NCBI RefSeq assembly: GCF_052118925.1
Contig: NZ_JBQKGG010000008.1
Span: 1-64,000, forward strand
Direction of reading: 5' to 3'
DNA: 64,000 bases
Source: Lientehia sp934351765
Lineage (GTDB): Bacteria > Bacillota > Clostridia > Lachnospirales > Lachnospiraceae
A model generated the notes under the pieces. The model did not search any database and had not been told where the DNA came from. It worked only from the letters and a program-made list of their open reading frames with translations. The number at the start of each line of letters is the position of its first letter. Position 1 is the first letter of the stretch. Shown piece after piece: positions 23,135-32,459 of the stretch. A program made the position numbers and the translations under genes.

Positions 23135-24580
23135 TTACGTTTCGGAGGTTTTACTTCCGGAATCCGGAACCGCCCTGGTTCCCGGCTCTGCGATAACCGG
23201 CAGTCGGACGGTGAAGGTTGTTCCCACATCCACCTGACTGTCCAGACTGATGGTGCCGCCGTAATATCCCACAATATGCTTTACAATGGCAAGTCCCAGA
23301 CCGGTGCCGCCCATCTTCCTGCTTCTGCCCTTATCCACCCGGTAGAACCGCTCAAAGACACGCCGCTGGGCTTCCTTGGGAATTCCGACACCCGTATCAC
23401 TGACAATCAGAATCATATCCTCCTGCTCTGAGGTGATCGTCAGACGCACAATTCCCTCAGGGCGGTTATATTTAATGGCATTGACCAGCAGATTGGAGAT
23501 CAGCTCCCGGAGCTGCTGTGGATTCATGATCACCGTCAGCGGACGGCACTCCGTATAGACTTTAATATCCTGCTCCGCCGCCATGGGCTCCACCGTTCCT
23601 AAAAGATCCTCCAGAAGCGGATAAACTGCCACAGGCTCCTTTTCAACCTCAACCTCCCTGGTCTCCAGCTTGGATATCATGAGAATATCATTGATCAGAT
23701 TTGTCATGTGGTCCGTCTCACTCTCGATCCGACCCAGGAAATCCTTCTGGACCTCCGGCTTCGTCACAAGGCCGCTCTCCAGAAGCTCTGTATATCCCTT
23801 GATGGAGGTAATGGGCGTTTTTAATTCATGGGACGCATTGGAAAAGAACTCCTGGCGGATAATCCGTTCCAGCTCCAGCTTCTTCACATAACCGCTGATC
23901 TCCGTGGACATCTGGTTCATAGCCTCAATAATAACATTCAGCTCCTCATACTCATAACGCTTCATGAAGATCTCGGTATCGCCCTTATCCACCTTCCGAA
24001 GCTCTCCGGCGATTTCATTTAAGGGGTTCGTGATGGAAGCCGCAAACCGCTCCGCCAGGAAAAACGAGGCCAGCAGCGCCACACCAATACCAAGAAGCAC
24101 CGCCGGGATCAGAACTTTTAAATAGGTATACAGCCCTTCATACGGAAGCGCCAGACGGAGGATATGCTGACCGTCACTGCTCTGGATCGCTGCATAAAGC
24201 ATCTGGCGGTGGATCGTATCAGAATACCGTCTGGCAAACCCTTCGCCGCCGGAAAGCGCTGTCTGAACCTCCTCCCGGTTCAGATGATTCTCCATCTGAT
24301 CCACATCTGCCACGCCGTTATCGGCCAGTGCCGTTCCGTCGGTAAGGATCACCGTACAGCGGCTGTCCCTGTTTCCGTCTATGGCACAGAGATCCGCGAT
24401 CTGCTGTTCCAGATTTCCCTCATAATCCAGAGCGTAGTCCATCATATGAAGTGTATCCACCATCTGCCTTTCTGTATTCTTTAAGCTTTTCCGGCTCATA
24501 ACCATACAAAACACGGTACTGCTTACCACCAGTGCCAGCAAAATCATCCACACAAACTTTCGGAAAATAGCTTTTTTCAC
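23135..24580 (-). CDS. phoR: Sensor histidine kinase PhoR
   Basis: A 481-residue membrane kinase: an N-terminal membrane helix, an extracytoplasmic sensor of about 110 residues, a second helix near 170, a HAMP region, the phosphorylated histidine in SNASHELKTPITSIKGY (about residue 255), and the ATP-binding lobe with N, G1 (DTGVGIPKEAQ) and G2 (GGTGLGLAIVKHI) boxes. It phosphorylates PhoP. Its ATG overlaps the phoP stop by four bases. The phosphate-uptake genes upstream on the same strand support a role in phosphate sensing. Confidence 0.93.
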   Translation of the reverse strand: MKKAIFRKFVWMILLALVVSSTVFCMVMSRKSLKNTERQMVDTLHMMDYALDYEGNLEQQIADLCAIDGNRDSRCTVILTDGTALADNGVADVDQMENHLNREEVQTALSGGEGFARRYSDTIHRQMLYAAIQSSDGQHILRLALPYEGLYTYLKVLIPAVLLGIGVALLASFFLAERFAASITNPLNEIAGELRKVDKGDTEIFMKRYEYEELNVIIEAMNQMSTEISGYVKKLELERIIRQEFFSNASHELKTPITSIKGYTELLESGLVTKPEVQKDFLGRIESETDHMTNLINDILMISKLETREVEVEKEPVAVYPLLEDLLGTVEPMAAEQDIKVYTECRPLTVIMNPQQLRELISNLLVNAIKYNRPEGIVRLTITSEQEDMILIVSDTGVGIPKEAQRRVFERFYRVDKGRSRKMGGTGLGLAIVKHIVGYYGGTISLDSQVDVGTTFTVRLPVIAEPGTRAVPDSGSKTSET

Positions 24581-25275
24581 GATTCCTTCTCCTGTCCGCA
24601 GAACCGATAGCCCACACCACGGACGGTCCGGATCATCTCGGCATTTCCGTCTTCCAGCTTCTGGCGCAGGCTCCGGATGTGCATATCCAAAGTCCTCGAC
24701 TCACCCTCATATTCATAGCCCCAGATCTGATTCAGGATCTGCTCCCTGGTCACGACCCGGCTCTTGTTTTCCATCAGATATTTTAACAGCTCATATTCCT
24801 TTAACGTCAGATGGATCAGCTGATCCCTTAAATAGACCTCTCTGGTCTCCGGACAGATCGTCAGATCTCCTTCCTTTATGGAATCCGGCTGCTTTGCCTC
24901 CCGTCCGCTTTCCCGTCTTAGCTGGGAACGGACTCTGGCCGCCAGCTCCAGCACACTGAAGGGCTTTGTCATGTAATCATCTGCACCGCGGTCCAGGCCG
25001 ATAACCTTGTCAAATTCCTTGTCCTTTGCTGTCAGGACAATGATCGGAAGATTTCCGATCTTCGGATCCTTTCGGATCTCCTCAATGGCCGAAAGCCCGT
25101 CCATGCCGGGAAGCATGATGTCAAAAATTGCCAGGGACGGCTGATCCCGCACGATGCTCTCCAGCGCCGGCTCTGCCGCTTCAAAGGCTTCTATCTGATA
25201 TCCATAGCTCTCCAGAGCGGCTTTGATCAGCTCTCTGATATTTTCGTCGTCTTCTATCACATAAATCAGTTCCAT
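24577..25275 (-). CDS. phoP: Response regulator PhoP/PhoB
   Basis: A 232-residue OmpR/PhoB-type regulator. The receiver domain has the acidic pair (VIEDDENIRE), the phosphorylated Asp in AIFDIMLPGMDGL (about residue 52) and the conserved VLTAKDKEFDKVIGLDRGADDYMTKPF stretch in its usual two parts. The C-terminal winged helix (RTLDMHIRSLRQKL, RTVRGVGYRF) binds direct-repeat sites; candidate Pho-box repeats lie before pstC (30004-30038). It forms an operon with phoR and follows pstS by about 100 bases. Confidence 0.95.
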   Translation of the reverse strand: MELIYVIEDDENIRELIKAALESYGYQIEAFEAAEPALESIVRDQPSLAIFDIMLPGMDGLSAIEEIRKDPKIGNLPIIVLTAKDKEFDKVIGLDRGADDYMTKPFSVLELAARVRSQLRRESGREAKQPDSIKEGDLTICPETREVYLRDQLIHLTLKEYELLKYLMENKSRVVTREQILNQIWGYEYEGESRTLDMHIRSLRQKLEDGNAEMIRTVRGVGYRFCGQEKES

Positions 25276-25311
25276 CGTATCCTCCCAGACCTGTTGTCTT
25301 ACTGCAAAGCA

Positions 25312-25336
25312 GGGTGAACAGGAAACCTGCTCACCC
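25312..25336 (-). terminator. Hairpin between pstS and phoP
   Basis: GGGTGAACAGG and CCTGCTCACCC pair over 11 bases (one G-U) with a three-base loop. No strong T-run follows on the minus strand, so it may reduce read-through from pst into phoPR or protect the pstS message end. Confidence 0.5.
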
Positions 25337-25379
25337 TTTCAGTGTAAATCATTTTATCTGCTTTGTAAACCTTGGAATC

Positions 25380-26294
25380 TTAGTCGGGAATGATCAGGCC
25401 TACGGACTTGATGATCTCCTGTCCCTCGCTGCTCTTGATGTACTCGAACCAGTTCTGAACCAGCTCACTCTGCTCGGAGATCTCACCCTTAGTTGCCATT
25501 ACGAAGGGGCGGCTTAAGCTGTAGCTTCCTGCCTTGATGTTCTCCTCTGTGGGCTCCACGCCATCCAGCTTTAACGTCTTTACGGTATCATCAATGACAT
25601 CCAGAGATACATAGCCGATTGCTCCGGGTGTAGCAGCAACCTTTGCCATAACTGCACCAGTGCTGTCAAGCTCAGAAGCATATACACACTGATCTTCAAC
25701 CTTCAGAAGCTCCTCAAATGCGCCTCTTGTACCAGAGCCGGACTCTCTTCCGATTACAACGATAGGGCTGTCAGAACCGCCCAGATCCTTCCAGTTTGTG
25801 ATCTCACCTGTGTAGATCTTGGTAAGCTGATCCTTGGTCAGATCCTCAACCTTGCTGGCCGGATCGGTAACAACTGCAATTCCATCGATAGCAACAATGT
25901 TTTCCACAATGCCGTTTGCCTTTTCTTCATCCTTCAGGGCTCTGGATGCATTCCCGATATCTACCGTGCCAGCAGTTACGGCCTCGATTCCGGCACCGGA
26001 ACCAACGAACTCTGCATTTACCGTCACATTTTTATTCTTTTCCATATAATCCTGGCTCAGTGCTGTTACCAGCTTTTCCATGGAAGTAGAACCGCTCATG
26101 GAAATGCTTCCGGAAAGATCACTGCTTCCTGTATCCTTGGATGCATCTGCCTTCGTGGTCTCAGCTGCCTTGGTAGTCTCTGCTGTCTTGGTCGTTTCTT
26201 CTGCCTTCGTGGTCTCAGTTGCTTTGCCGCCGCATGCTGCCATGGACATCACCATCATACCTGCCAGAACGGCTGCAAGAAATTTCTTTTTCAT
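25380..26294 (-). CDS. pstS: Phosphate ABC transporter, substrate-binding lipoprotein
   Basis: A 304-residue PstS. The signal ends in a lipobox (MSMAAC, Cys21), followed by a Thr/Lys/Ala/Glu-rich linker of repeated ETTK units (about 25-50). The binding domain has the family features SISMSGSTSMEKL, EFVGSGAGIEAV and IGRESGSGTRGAFEE, which form the phosphate pocket. It captures phosphate outside the membrane for PstCAB. It is unusual in lying after phoU, about 160 bases downstream, and not first in the operon; it probably has its own promoter in 26295-26452. Confidence 0.96.
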   Translation of the reverse strand: MKKKFLAAVLAGMMVMSMAACGGKATETTKAEETTKTAETTKAAETTKADASKDTGSSDLSGSISMSGSTSMEKLVTALSQDYMEKNKNVTVNAEFVGSGAGIEAVTAGTVDIGNASRALKDEEKANGIVENIVAIDGIAVVTDPASKVEDLTKDQLTKIYTGEITNWKDLGGSDSPIVVIGRESGSGTRGAFEELLKVEDQCVYASELDSTGAVMAKVAATPGAIGYVSLDVIDDTVKTLKLDGVEPTEENIKAGSYSLSRPFVMATKGEISEQSELVQNWFEYIKSSEGQEIIKSVGLIIPD

Positions 26295-26452
26295 TTTGAT
26301 ACTCTCCTTTTACTTTCCTTTTTGAATTTTCTTTTTCTTTTTTTCGGAACACCCACACTATAACACCGGAGTTTTCCGAAAGCCATCACAGTTATCTGTG
26401 ATTTCTGTAAAGCTTCTGTAAACCTGCCTATAAGAACGGTAAACCTCTTTTT

Positions 26453-27118
26453 TTAAATCAGACGGATATTTTTCACTGTTCCTGTCTCATTAAACTCCGT
26501 CCATTCACAGATGTTCGAGGCATGATCCCCGATCCGCTCCAGATATTTTGCGATCATAAGCACATCCACGCAGTCATCCACAGACTCCTTTCCTTCACGA
26601 AGAAGGACCGATATCTCATTCTTGACCTGATTGAACAGCTCATCCACCTCATCATCGGAAGCAGCCACCTGTGCCGCCAGCTTCGTATCACGGTGAATAT
26701 AGGCCTGGATTGCCTGCTTCATCATCGCCTTTGCCTTTGCTGCCATCTCGATGATATGACCTACATTATAGGCCACATTGGCATCCGTGATCCGGAGCAC
26801 CAGCTCCGCAATATCCTGGGCATGATCCCCGATCCGCTCCAGATCCGTCACGATCTTCAGTGCCGAAGAAACCAGTCTTAAGTCACGTGCCACCACCGGC
26901 TGCTGATGAAGCATAAGTGACAGACACTGCGCCTCGATGGACCGCTGCATGTCATCCACCGCCCGATCTCCGTGAACGATCTCCTCTGCCAGCTCCACAT
27001 TCCGCTTTTCAAAGGACACCAGTGACTTTTCGATGTTATTTTCCACCAGCCCTGCCATGTCCTCCAGCGACTTGTTTAAAATTTCCAACTCCTTTTGAAA
27101 ATTCACTCTCGTTGTCAA
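26453..27118 (-). CDS. phoU: Phosphate uptake regulator PhoU
   Basis: A 221-residue protein with two PhoU three-helix repeats. Each has the metal-binding DLERIGDHAQDIAE or YLERIGDHASNICEW motif. It links PstSCAB activity to PhoR signalling and limits phosphate uptake. I choose the TTG at 27118 since AAGGAGGAG lies just upstream; the ATG at 27145 would add nine unlikely residues. It follows pstB with tandem duplications in the gap (27138-27260). Confidence 0.95.
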   Translation of the reverse strand: MTTRVNFQKELEILNKSLEDMAGLVENNIEKSLVSFEKRNVELAEEIVHGDRAVDDMQRSIEAQCLSLMLHQQPVVARDLRLVSSALKIVTDLERIGDHAQDIAELVLRITDANVAYNVGHIIEMAAKAKAMMKQAIQAYIHRDTKLAAQVAASDDEVDELFNQVKNEISVLLREGKESVDDCVDVLMIAKYLERIGDHASNICEWTEFNETGTVKNIRLI

Positions 27119-27137
27119 GATTCTCCTCCTTTTCAAC

Positions 27138-27197
27138 CAAATCATCCAATTTTTCCATAATACCCATCAAATCATCCAGCTTCTCCATAACACCCAT
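27138..27197. repeat. Tandem 30-bp duplication upstream of phoU
   Basis: Two adjacent 30-bp units (27138-27167 and 27168-27197) are identical except at four positions. Read on the minus strand they open a 53-codon frame (27197..27036) starting with the decapeptides MGVMEKLDDL and MGIMEKLDDL, overlapping the phoU start in another frame. Whether it is translated is unclear; no good ribosome binding site precedes it. Confidence 0.8.
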
Positions 27198-27202
27198 GCA
27201 GG

Positions 27203-27260
27203 CCAGGCCACCTGTGCGCTGTCTGCTTTAGTCTGGCCACCTGTATACGGTCTGCTTTAG
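27203..27260. repeat. Tandem 29-bp duplication at the 3' end of pstB
   Basis: Units 27203-27231 and 27232-27260 share GGCCACCTGT and GTCTGCTTTAG with few differences. The second unit contains the pstB stop codon, so the last bases of the gene were duplicated. It is next to a different 30-bp tandem duplication. Confidence 0.8.
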
Positions 27261-28015
27261 CCGAACCGGCCGGTAATATAATCCTCTGTCCGCTTATCCT
27301 GCGGTCTTGCAAAGATCTCATCCGTGGTATTGAACTCAACCATCTCGCCTACCAGAAAAAATGCCGTGTAATCCGAAATTCGGGATGCCTGCTGCATGTT
27401 GTGTGTTACGATCACTACGGTATACTGCTCTCTCAGCTGCGCCATCAGATCCTCGATCTTCAGGGTGGAAATGGGGTCCAGCGCCGAGGTCGGTTCATCC
27501 ATAAGAAGCACCTCCGGCTGCACCGCCAGCGCTCTTGCAATGCAAAGCCTCTGCTGCTGTCCGCCGGAAAGTCCCAGGGCAGACTTTTTTAACCGGTCCT
27601 TTACCTCATCAAAGATAGCCGCATCCCGAAGACTCTTTTCCACGATCTCATCAAGCTCTGCCTTATGACGGATCCCATGAATTCTGGGACCATAAGCAAC
27701 ATTGTCATAAATACTCATCGGAAACGGATTCGGCTGCTGGAACACCATACCCACCTTTTTCCGAAGCAGGGTGGTATCCACGCCCGGATCATAGATGTTT
27801 TCTCCGTCAATGGTTACTGCTCCGGTGATCTTCACCCCCTGGACCAGATCATTCATCCGGTTCAGCGTCTTTAAAAAAGTGGATTTCCCGCAGCCGGAGG
27901 GACCAATGAATGCGGTAACCGCGTTCTCCTTAATGTCCATATTCACCGACTTCAGTGCGTGGTTTTCTCCATAATATAAATTAAGGTCTTTCGTAATAAT
28001 TTTATTGACAGGCAT
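27257..28015 (-). CDS. pstB: Phosphate ABC transporter, ATP-binding protein
   Basis: A 252-residue ATPase of normal length. It has Walker A GPSGCGKST (about 38-46), the Q-loop VFQQPNPFPMS, the signature LSGGQQQRLCIARAL (about 150) and Walker B LLMDEPTSALD, with the H-loop VTHNMQQA. It powers phosphate import through PstCA. It follows pstA by about 15 bases in the same operon. Confidence 0.97.
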   Translation of the reverse strand: MPVNKIITKDLNLYYGENHALKSVNMDIKENAVTAFIGPSGCGKSTFLKTLNRMNDLVQGVKITGAVTIDGENIYDPGVDTTLLRKKVGMVFQQPNPFPMSIYDNVAYGPRIHGIRHKAELDEIVEKSLRDAAIFDEVKDRLKKSALGLSGGQQQRLCIARALAVQPEVLLMDEPTSALDPISTLKIEDLMAQLREQYTVVIVTHNMQQASRISDYTAFFLVGEMVEFNTTDEIFARPQDKRTEDYITGRFG

Positions 28016-28030
28016 ATGCTTCCTCCATTC

Positions 28031-28975
28031 TTATCTGCTCTTTTTCGTTTTTCGTTCATCCAGCCTGGTTACATCAAATCTCTTCGTCAGGGCTCTGGTC
28101 AGGGCGTTAATTCCCAGTACGATCACCAGAAGCACCAGTGCAATTCCGAAGGCATCATCATACTTTGCCTTGCTCATGCTTAAATACATCTGGATCGTCA
28201 GAGTTCCGCCGGATTCCAGGATCTTGTGAAAGGCTCCGCCGATGGTCTTCGGAAGGATATAACCGCTTCCTGCGGTAAAAATAAGTGCGGCTGACTCGCC
28301 GACAATTCGGCCGATGGCAAGAATGACACCCGTGATAATTCCAGGCATGGCCGACGGCAGCAGGATCGTCCGGATCATATACCACTTTGTCGCACCGATT
28401 CCAAGTGCACCGCTTCGATAGCTGTCCGGCACGGTCCGAAGTGCCTCCTGAGTATTTCTCGTGATCAGCGGCAGGATCAAAAGCGTCAGTGTCAAGGCTC
28501 CGGTAAGGATGCAGTAGCCCAGATGCAGCGTTGTTCCGAAGAATACCATACCAAACATACCAAAGATGATCGAAGGGATTCCGGACAGCGTCTCTGTGGT
28601 AAACTCAATGGCACGGACCAGCTTCCCCGGCTTTGCATATTCGTTTAAGTAGATGGCTGCGCCAATGCCAAGCGGTGTGGCGATCAGCAGGGACAGAATG
28701 ATAATATATAATGTATTTAACAGGTTTCCGGCGATTCCGAAGGTCCCCGTCTTTGTATTCTGTACGGTAGTCAGAAACGTCCAGTTAATCGATCGGATTC
28801 CGCGGACAAATACATAAACCACAATGCCGACAACCAAAAACATCGAAATGGCTGCACACAGATAAATAATTCCCATTAAAATCATATCGGAGGGACGCTT
28901 CCGCTTTTCCATGATGGTACATCCGATTCCGGCCGTTTCTGCTGCACACAGAGCCTCTTTTTTACTTGCTTCCAT
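28031..28975 (-). CDS. pstA: Phosphate ABC transporter, permease PstA
   Basis: A 314-residue inner-membrane subunit with about six membrane helices and the ABC-importer coupling loop (YRSGALGIGATKWYMIRTIL, the EAA motif region, about residue 215). The start at 28975 overlaps the pstC stop by 14 bases and has AAAGGAG seven bases upstream inside pstC; an internal ATG (MEKRKRP) would give a shorter N-terminus. With PstC it forms the phosphate channel. Confidence 0.96.
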   Translation of the reverse strand: MEASKKEALCAAETAGIGCTIMEKRKRPSDMILMGIIYLCAAISMFLVVGIVVYVFVRGIRSINWTFLTTVQNTKTGTFGIAGNLLNTLYIIILSLLIATPLGIGAAIYLNEYAKPGKLVRAIEFTTETLSGIPSIIFGMFGMVFFGTTLHLGYCILTGALTLTLLILPLITRNTQEALRTVPDSYRSGALGIGATKWYMIRTILLPSAMPGIITGVILAIGRIVGESAALIFTAGSGYILPKTIGGAFHKILESGGTLTIQMYLSMSKAKYDDAFGIALVLLVIVLGINALTRALTKRFDVTRLDERKTKKSR

Positions 28976-29900
28976 CTTCCGCTCCTTTCTTCATGATCCG
29001 GCTGAGCACCAGATTGATGATCATGATAAAGACAAACAATACCAGGCCGATCGTGAACAGCACCTCCCGGTGAAGTCCCGTGGAATAAGACATTTCGCTT
29101 ACCATGGCGGTTGTCAGGAACCGAACCGAATTAAACGGCAGCGGCAGCTTCACCGCATTGCCTGCCACCATACAGATTGCCATGGCCTCACCGATGGCTC
29201 TTCCGACACCAAGAACGATGGCGGTTGCAATTCCCGATTTTGCCGATGGCAGGATCACCTTGAAAATGGTCTGGATCTTTGTCGCTCCCAGCGCCAGCGA
29301 AGTCATGCGGTAATCCCGTGGTACGGCACGAAGCGCCGATTCGCTGATGTTGATGACCGTTGGCAGGATCATAACGGCCAGCACCAGAACGGCACATAAC
29401 AGATTGGAGCCTCCGGTCCACTGGTGGGTCGAGGAGCCCTTAAATACCCACAGCTCCAGCTTATACATAAGCGGGTTCAGAACCAGAAGTCCCACAAGTC
29501 CGTAAACCACCGACGGAATTCCGGCCAGAAGCTGTACGGCCGGACGGACAACTCTTGTAACGCGCTCCGGTGCTACCTCCGCCATGAAGATTGCCGTCAT
29601 CAGGCCGATCGGCACACCGATCAGAACCGCCAGTGCCGTGCCGATGATGGAAGTCAAAATAACATACAGAATACCAAAGGACGGATCTGCCGCCTCCGGC
29701 TTCCATACTGTTCCAAACAAAACCTCCAGGATTCCGGCCTTTCCAAGCGCCGGTGTTCCTTTTAAGATCATATAGGCTGTAATAACAACGACCGCCAGGA
29801 TTGCAAACATACCGCACAGGAAAAATATCCCGGACGCGGCCTGTTCGGTCCGTTTTTTGGCTTTACCGTTTCCAATGATACTGAAACCAGACTGTTTCAT
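28962..29900 (-). CDS. pstC: Phosphate ABC transporter, permease PstC
   Basis: A 312-residue membrane subunit with six main helices and the coupling loop YRMTSLALGATKIQTIFKVIL (its first 20 residues, about 205-225). It is the first gene of the pst operon, with AGGAGGAG before the ATG. A TATAGA -10-like hexamer at 29992-29997 and a set of GTAA half-sites at 30004-30038 lie upstream and suggest PhoP control. Confidence 0.96.
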   Translation of the reverse strand: MKQSGFSIIGNGKAKKRTEQAASGIFFLCGMFAILAVVVITAYMILKGTPALGKAGILEVLFGTVWKPEAADPSFGILYVILTSIIGTALAVLIGVPIGLMTAIFMAEVAPERVTRVVRPAVQLLAGIPSVVYGLVGLLVLNPLMYKLELWVFKGSSTHQWTGGSNLLCAVLVLAVMILPTVINISESALRAVPRDYRMTSLALGATKIQTIFKVILPSAKSGIATAIVLGVGRAIGEAMAICMVAGNAVKLPLPFNSVRFLTTAMVSEMSYSTGLHREVLFTIGLVLFVFIMIINLVLSRIMKKGAEDGSK

Positions 29901-29991
29901 GAATTCTCCTCCTTTTTTTCAGGCGAAGCATCCCGCTCCGCTTTGCAGGATTAACCATAGCATGTTTTCCGGACGGCAGACACCACCCTAC

Positions 29992-30038
29992 TCTATAGAT
30001 CCGGTAAAAGAGAGGTAATCGATGTAAAATCTAAGTAA
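29992..30038 (-). promoter_or_regulatory. Candidate PhoP-binding repeats and promoter of pstC
   Basis: On the minus strand TTAC occurs four times (38..35, 27..24, 18..15 and 07..04 of 30000+), spaced 11, 9 and 11 bases, like the TT(A/T/C)ACA repeats bound by PhoP in Bacillus though the middle step is short. A TATAGA -10 follows at 29997-29992. The rest of 29901-30210 holds only the terminator at 30127-30162. Confidence 0.4.
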
Positions 30039-30126
30039 ATGGTTTTCTGGCAAACAGAACCTTTCAAACGTGTTTATTCATACGGCAAAGTGTTTTTGTT
30101 TCACAGGAGGCACTTTTCCGGGAAAT

Positions 30127-30162
30127 AAAACAGGAGCAGCTGATCAACTCAGCCACTCCTGT
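30127..30162 (-). terminator. Terminator of the LTA-synthase-like gene
   Basis: ACAGGAG(C)AGCTGA and TCAGCCACTCCTGT form a near-perfect stem of about 13 pairs with a short loop; TTTTATTT follows on the minus strand. Confidence 0.7.
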
Positions 30163-30210
30163 GAATTCATTCGGAATTTTTGTCCCAACACATGCTTCTG
30201 TTCTGATTTT

Positions 30211-32274
30211 CTATTCCTTTACGATATAAGGCTCTGTGGTGCTCAGTACGATATTATCATCGCTTACCTGGCTGACTGTCACCTCGTTGTCAATCTCATC
30301 CTCAAATGTTACACCCTCCGCATATAGAAGATTCGTGGACACGTACCTGGTCTCCACTTCCTTTCCGTTGACATAGATCACACTGTTTGGTGTGTAGTTC
30401 CAGCCGGTCACATATAACCCATTGCCCTCCGTCAGTACCCGGTTGATGGTAATGGGCTGGACGCCCATATGAAGATTCGTTGCCTTATAAGGCATCTCCC
30501 CCCCGAAGACATCCTGATCACCGTAAAGAATATCATACTCCAGGATCTTCATGTCCGCCAGATAGGATTCCTCCTCTGCTGCATTATGACTCTCCTTCTG
30601 CAAATAATTCTGATGGAAGCGGAACATGGTTCCCTTATGCAGCCCGATCCGGTCGGTTACATATGCTGCAAGCTGGTAGGCCTCTACGTTCGTTTCTTTC
30701 CGTTCCAGTCCCAGATTATCCCAGATCACATACTCCGTCTGGAACACATTTTTGTTTTCCAGCTTGTCCTCCGTCAGATTGAGGCTGGGAAGATGATCCC
30801 CGTACATTACTAGAACCGTCGGCTCTTTTCTGGTCTCCAGAAGCTTCACAAGATCCGCCACAAACTGATCCATTTCATGGATCTGATGGATATAATATTC
30901 CATAGCATTTGTCTCACCCTCTGTGGGCAGTCCGGTAACCGTGATATCCGGAGCTTCCAGAACCTTTTCCTGTGGATAAGCGCCATGTCCCTGAACGGAG
31001 ATCGTATAGATCATATCCGCACCGGTGGTTGAATTTAAAACCCTGCTGATCTGATCCCGCAGGATCCGGTCCTTCGCCCATCCCATGTAGGTCTTGTCAT
31101 AGCCGGACATATATTCTAAGGAAGTAAAGGTATCAAATCCAAGCTGGGAAAAAACCGTGTAGCGGTCATAAAAGGTTCCTGAATTATTATGGATCGCCTG
31201 GGCATGATATCCAATGTCCTTTAAATCAAAGGGCAGGCTTTCACAGACCTGCTTCTGAAGCACTGTTTTATAAGGATACTCTCCAGGACCGAAAAAGTCC
31301 AGGTTCATGCCGGTAATTACCTCAAACTCCGTATTGGCAGTCCCTGCCCCCACTGCCGGAACAGACAGATAACCAGAGGAATACTGACTCATCAGTTTCC
31401 GAAAATTGGGGATCGGATCCTCCGAACATTTCATATGAAGATATTTCAGCGGATCACTGAAGGACTCTAACTGAAGAAAAATGATATTCGGCGTCTGTTC
31501 CGATGTTGCAACGCCTTTGGTATCCACGATCTCCGGCTGATCCTCCTCAATGAGCTGCGCCCAGACATGCTCCTCCGGAACGATTTCTGCCTCCTTGATT
31601 TCCTTTACCGTCTCCGTACTGTAATCATCCGGCTTACTGATCCCGGTATTGATCACACTGTTGGCAAAGCAGTACGGAAAACCATAATCCAGATAAGCCT
31701 GTGCCAGATTTCCAAACTGGCTGGCAAGGATCCCGGACTTCATACCGATGCTGCTCAGACCCAGAAGTGCCAGAAGGGAAAATACCGAGAAGATCAGTCC
31801 CTTCAGCCTTGCCGGCTTTTTCTGCCACCTGGGAAGCTTTTTAAACAGGTACAGCAGTCCCACGATCAGGCCTATCAGTGCAATCACCATGAGCACGACA
31901 TGCCACCATTTCAGGTATTTTCCGGCGACGGCCAGTGCATCCTTTGTCAGACGCAGATCAGCCGCATTAAACGGCGTGACCCGACAGCCCAAAAGCACAA
32001 AATTCGCGATGCCTAAAATAATCCAGAAAATGCTGATCACTGTGCCCAGAAAGAGTTTCCGTTTTACCAGAAGCAACAGCGAGAAACACCAGAAAATAAT
32101 AATCGTATTGTAAAGAAACATGAGGGGTCTGGTTCCAAGATAAACAAATCCCTGGATCAGCGAACGACGGGACAGAATCTCCACAATCAGATTCAGTGCC
32201 AGTGCAGTCAGAAAACAGGCCGCCAGCGGGTAATGGTCCATCCATGCCCGCAGTCTGTTAAATCGATTCTTCAT
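30211..32274 (-). CDS. LTA synthase family sulfatase-fold protein
   Basis: A 687-residue membrane enzyme with five N-terminal membrane helices (to about residue 175) and an extracellular alkaline-phosphatase-fold domain of the LtaS type, which transfers glycerol phosphate from phosphatidylglycerol to lipoteichoic acid or a related glycolipid. Key points are PNIIFLQLESFSDP (metal-binding Glu), VGAGTANTEFEVITGM (catalytic Thr) and MYGDHLPSL (metal-binding Asp-His). After the sulfatase domain there is an extra beta-rich tail of about 90 residues. GGGTGG precedes the ATG. It could be an LtaS, LtaP or LtaY type; the exact polymer is not shown. Confidence 0.9.
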   Translation of the reverse strand: MKNRFNRLRAWMDHYPLAACFLTALALNLIVEILSRRSLIQGFVYLGTRPLMFLYNTIIIFWCFSLLLLVKRKLFLGTVISIFWIILGIANFVLLGCRVTPFNAADLRLTKDALAVAGKYLKWWHVVLMVIALIGLIVGLLYLFKKLPRWQKKPARLKGLIFSVFSLLALLGLSSIGMKSGILASQFGNLAQAYLDYGFPYCFANSVINTGISKPDDYSTETVKEIKEAEIVPEEHVWAQLIEEDQPEIVDTKGVATSEQTPNIIFLQLESFSDPLKYLHMKCSEDPIPNFRKLMSQYSSGYLSVPAVGAGTANTEFEVITGMNLDFFGPGEYPYKTVLQKQVCESLPFDLKDIGYHAQAIHNNSGTFYDRYTVFSQLGFDTFTSLEYMSGYDKTYMGWAKDRILRDQISRVLNSTTGADMIYTISVQGHGAYPQEKVLEAPDITVTGLPTEGETNAMEYYIHQIHEMDQFVADLVKLLETRKEPTVLVMYGDHLPSLNLTEDKLENKNVFQTEYVIWDNLGLERKETNVEAYQLAAYVTDRIGLHKGTMFRFHQNYLQKESHNAAEEESYLADMKILEYDILYGDQDVFGGEMPYKATNLHMGVQPITINRVLTEGNGLYVTGWNYTPNSVIYVNGKEVETRYVSTNLLYAEGVTFEDEIDNEVTVSQVSDDNIVLSTTEPYIVKE

Positions 32275-32459
32275 AATTCCACCCTTTCATCCAAAATACT
32301 TTATCCAATATATCAGATTTTCTTTTTGATTTATATAGGTGAATTTTACGATTTTTTTACTCAAATTTCAACATTTTTCTCCGCTCTGCTTCGTCTTGAC
32401 ATCCCTCTGGATTCCCCCTATAATTAGAAACTATATATATACTTGAAAGGACATTGCTT

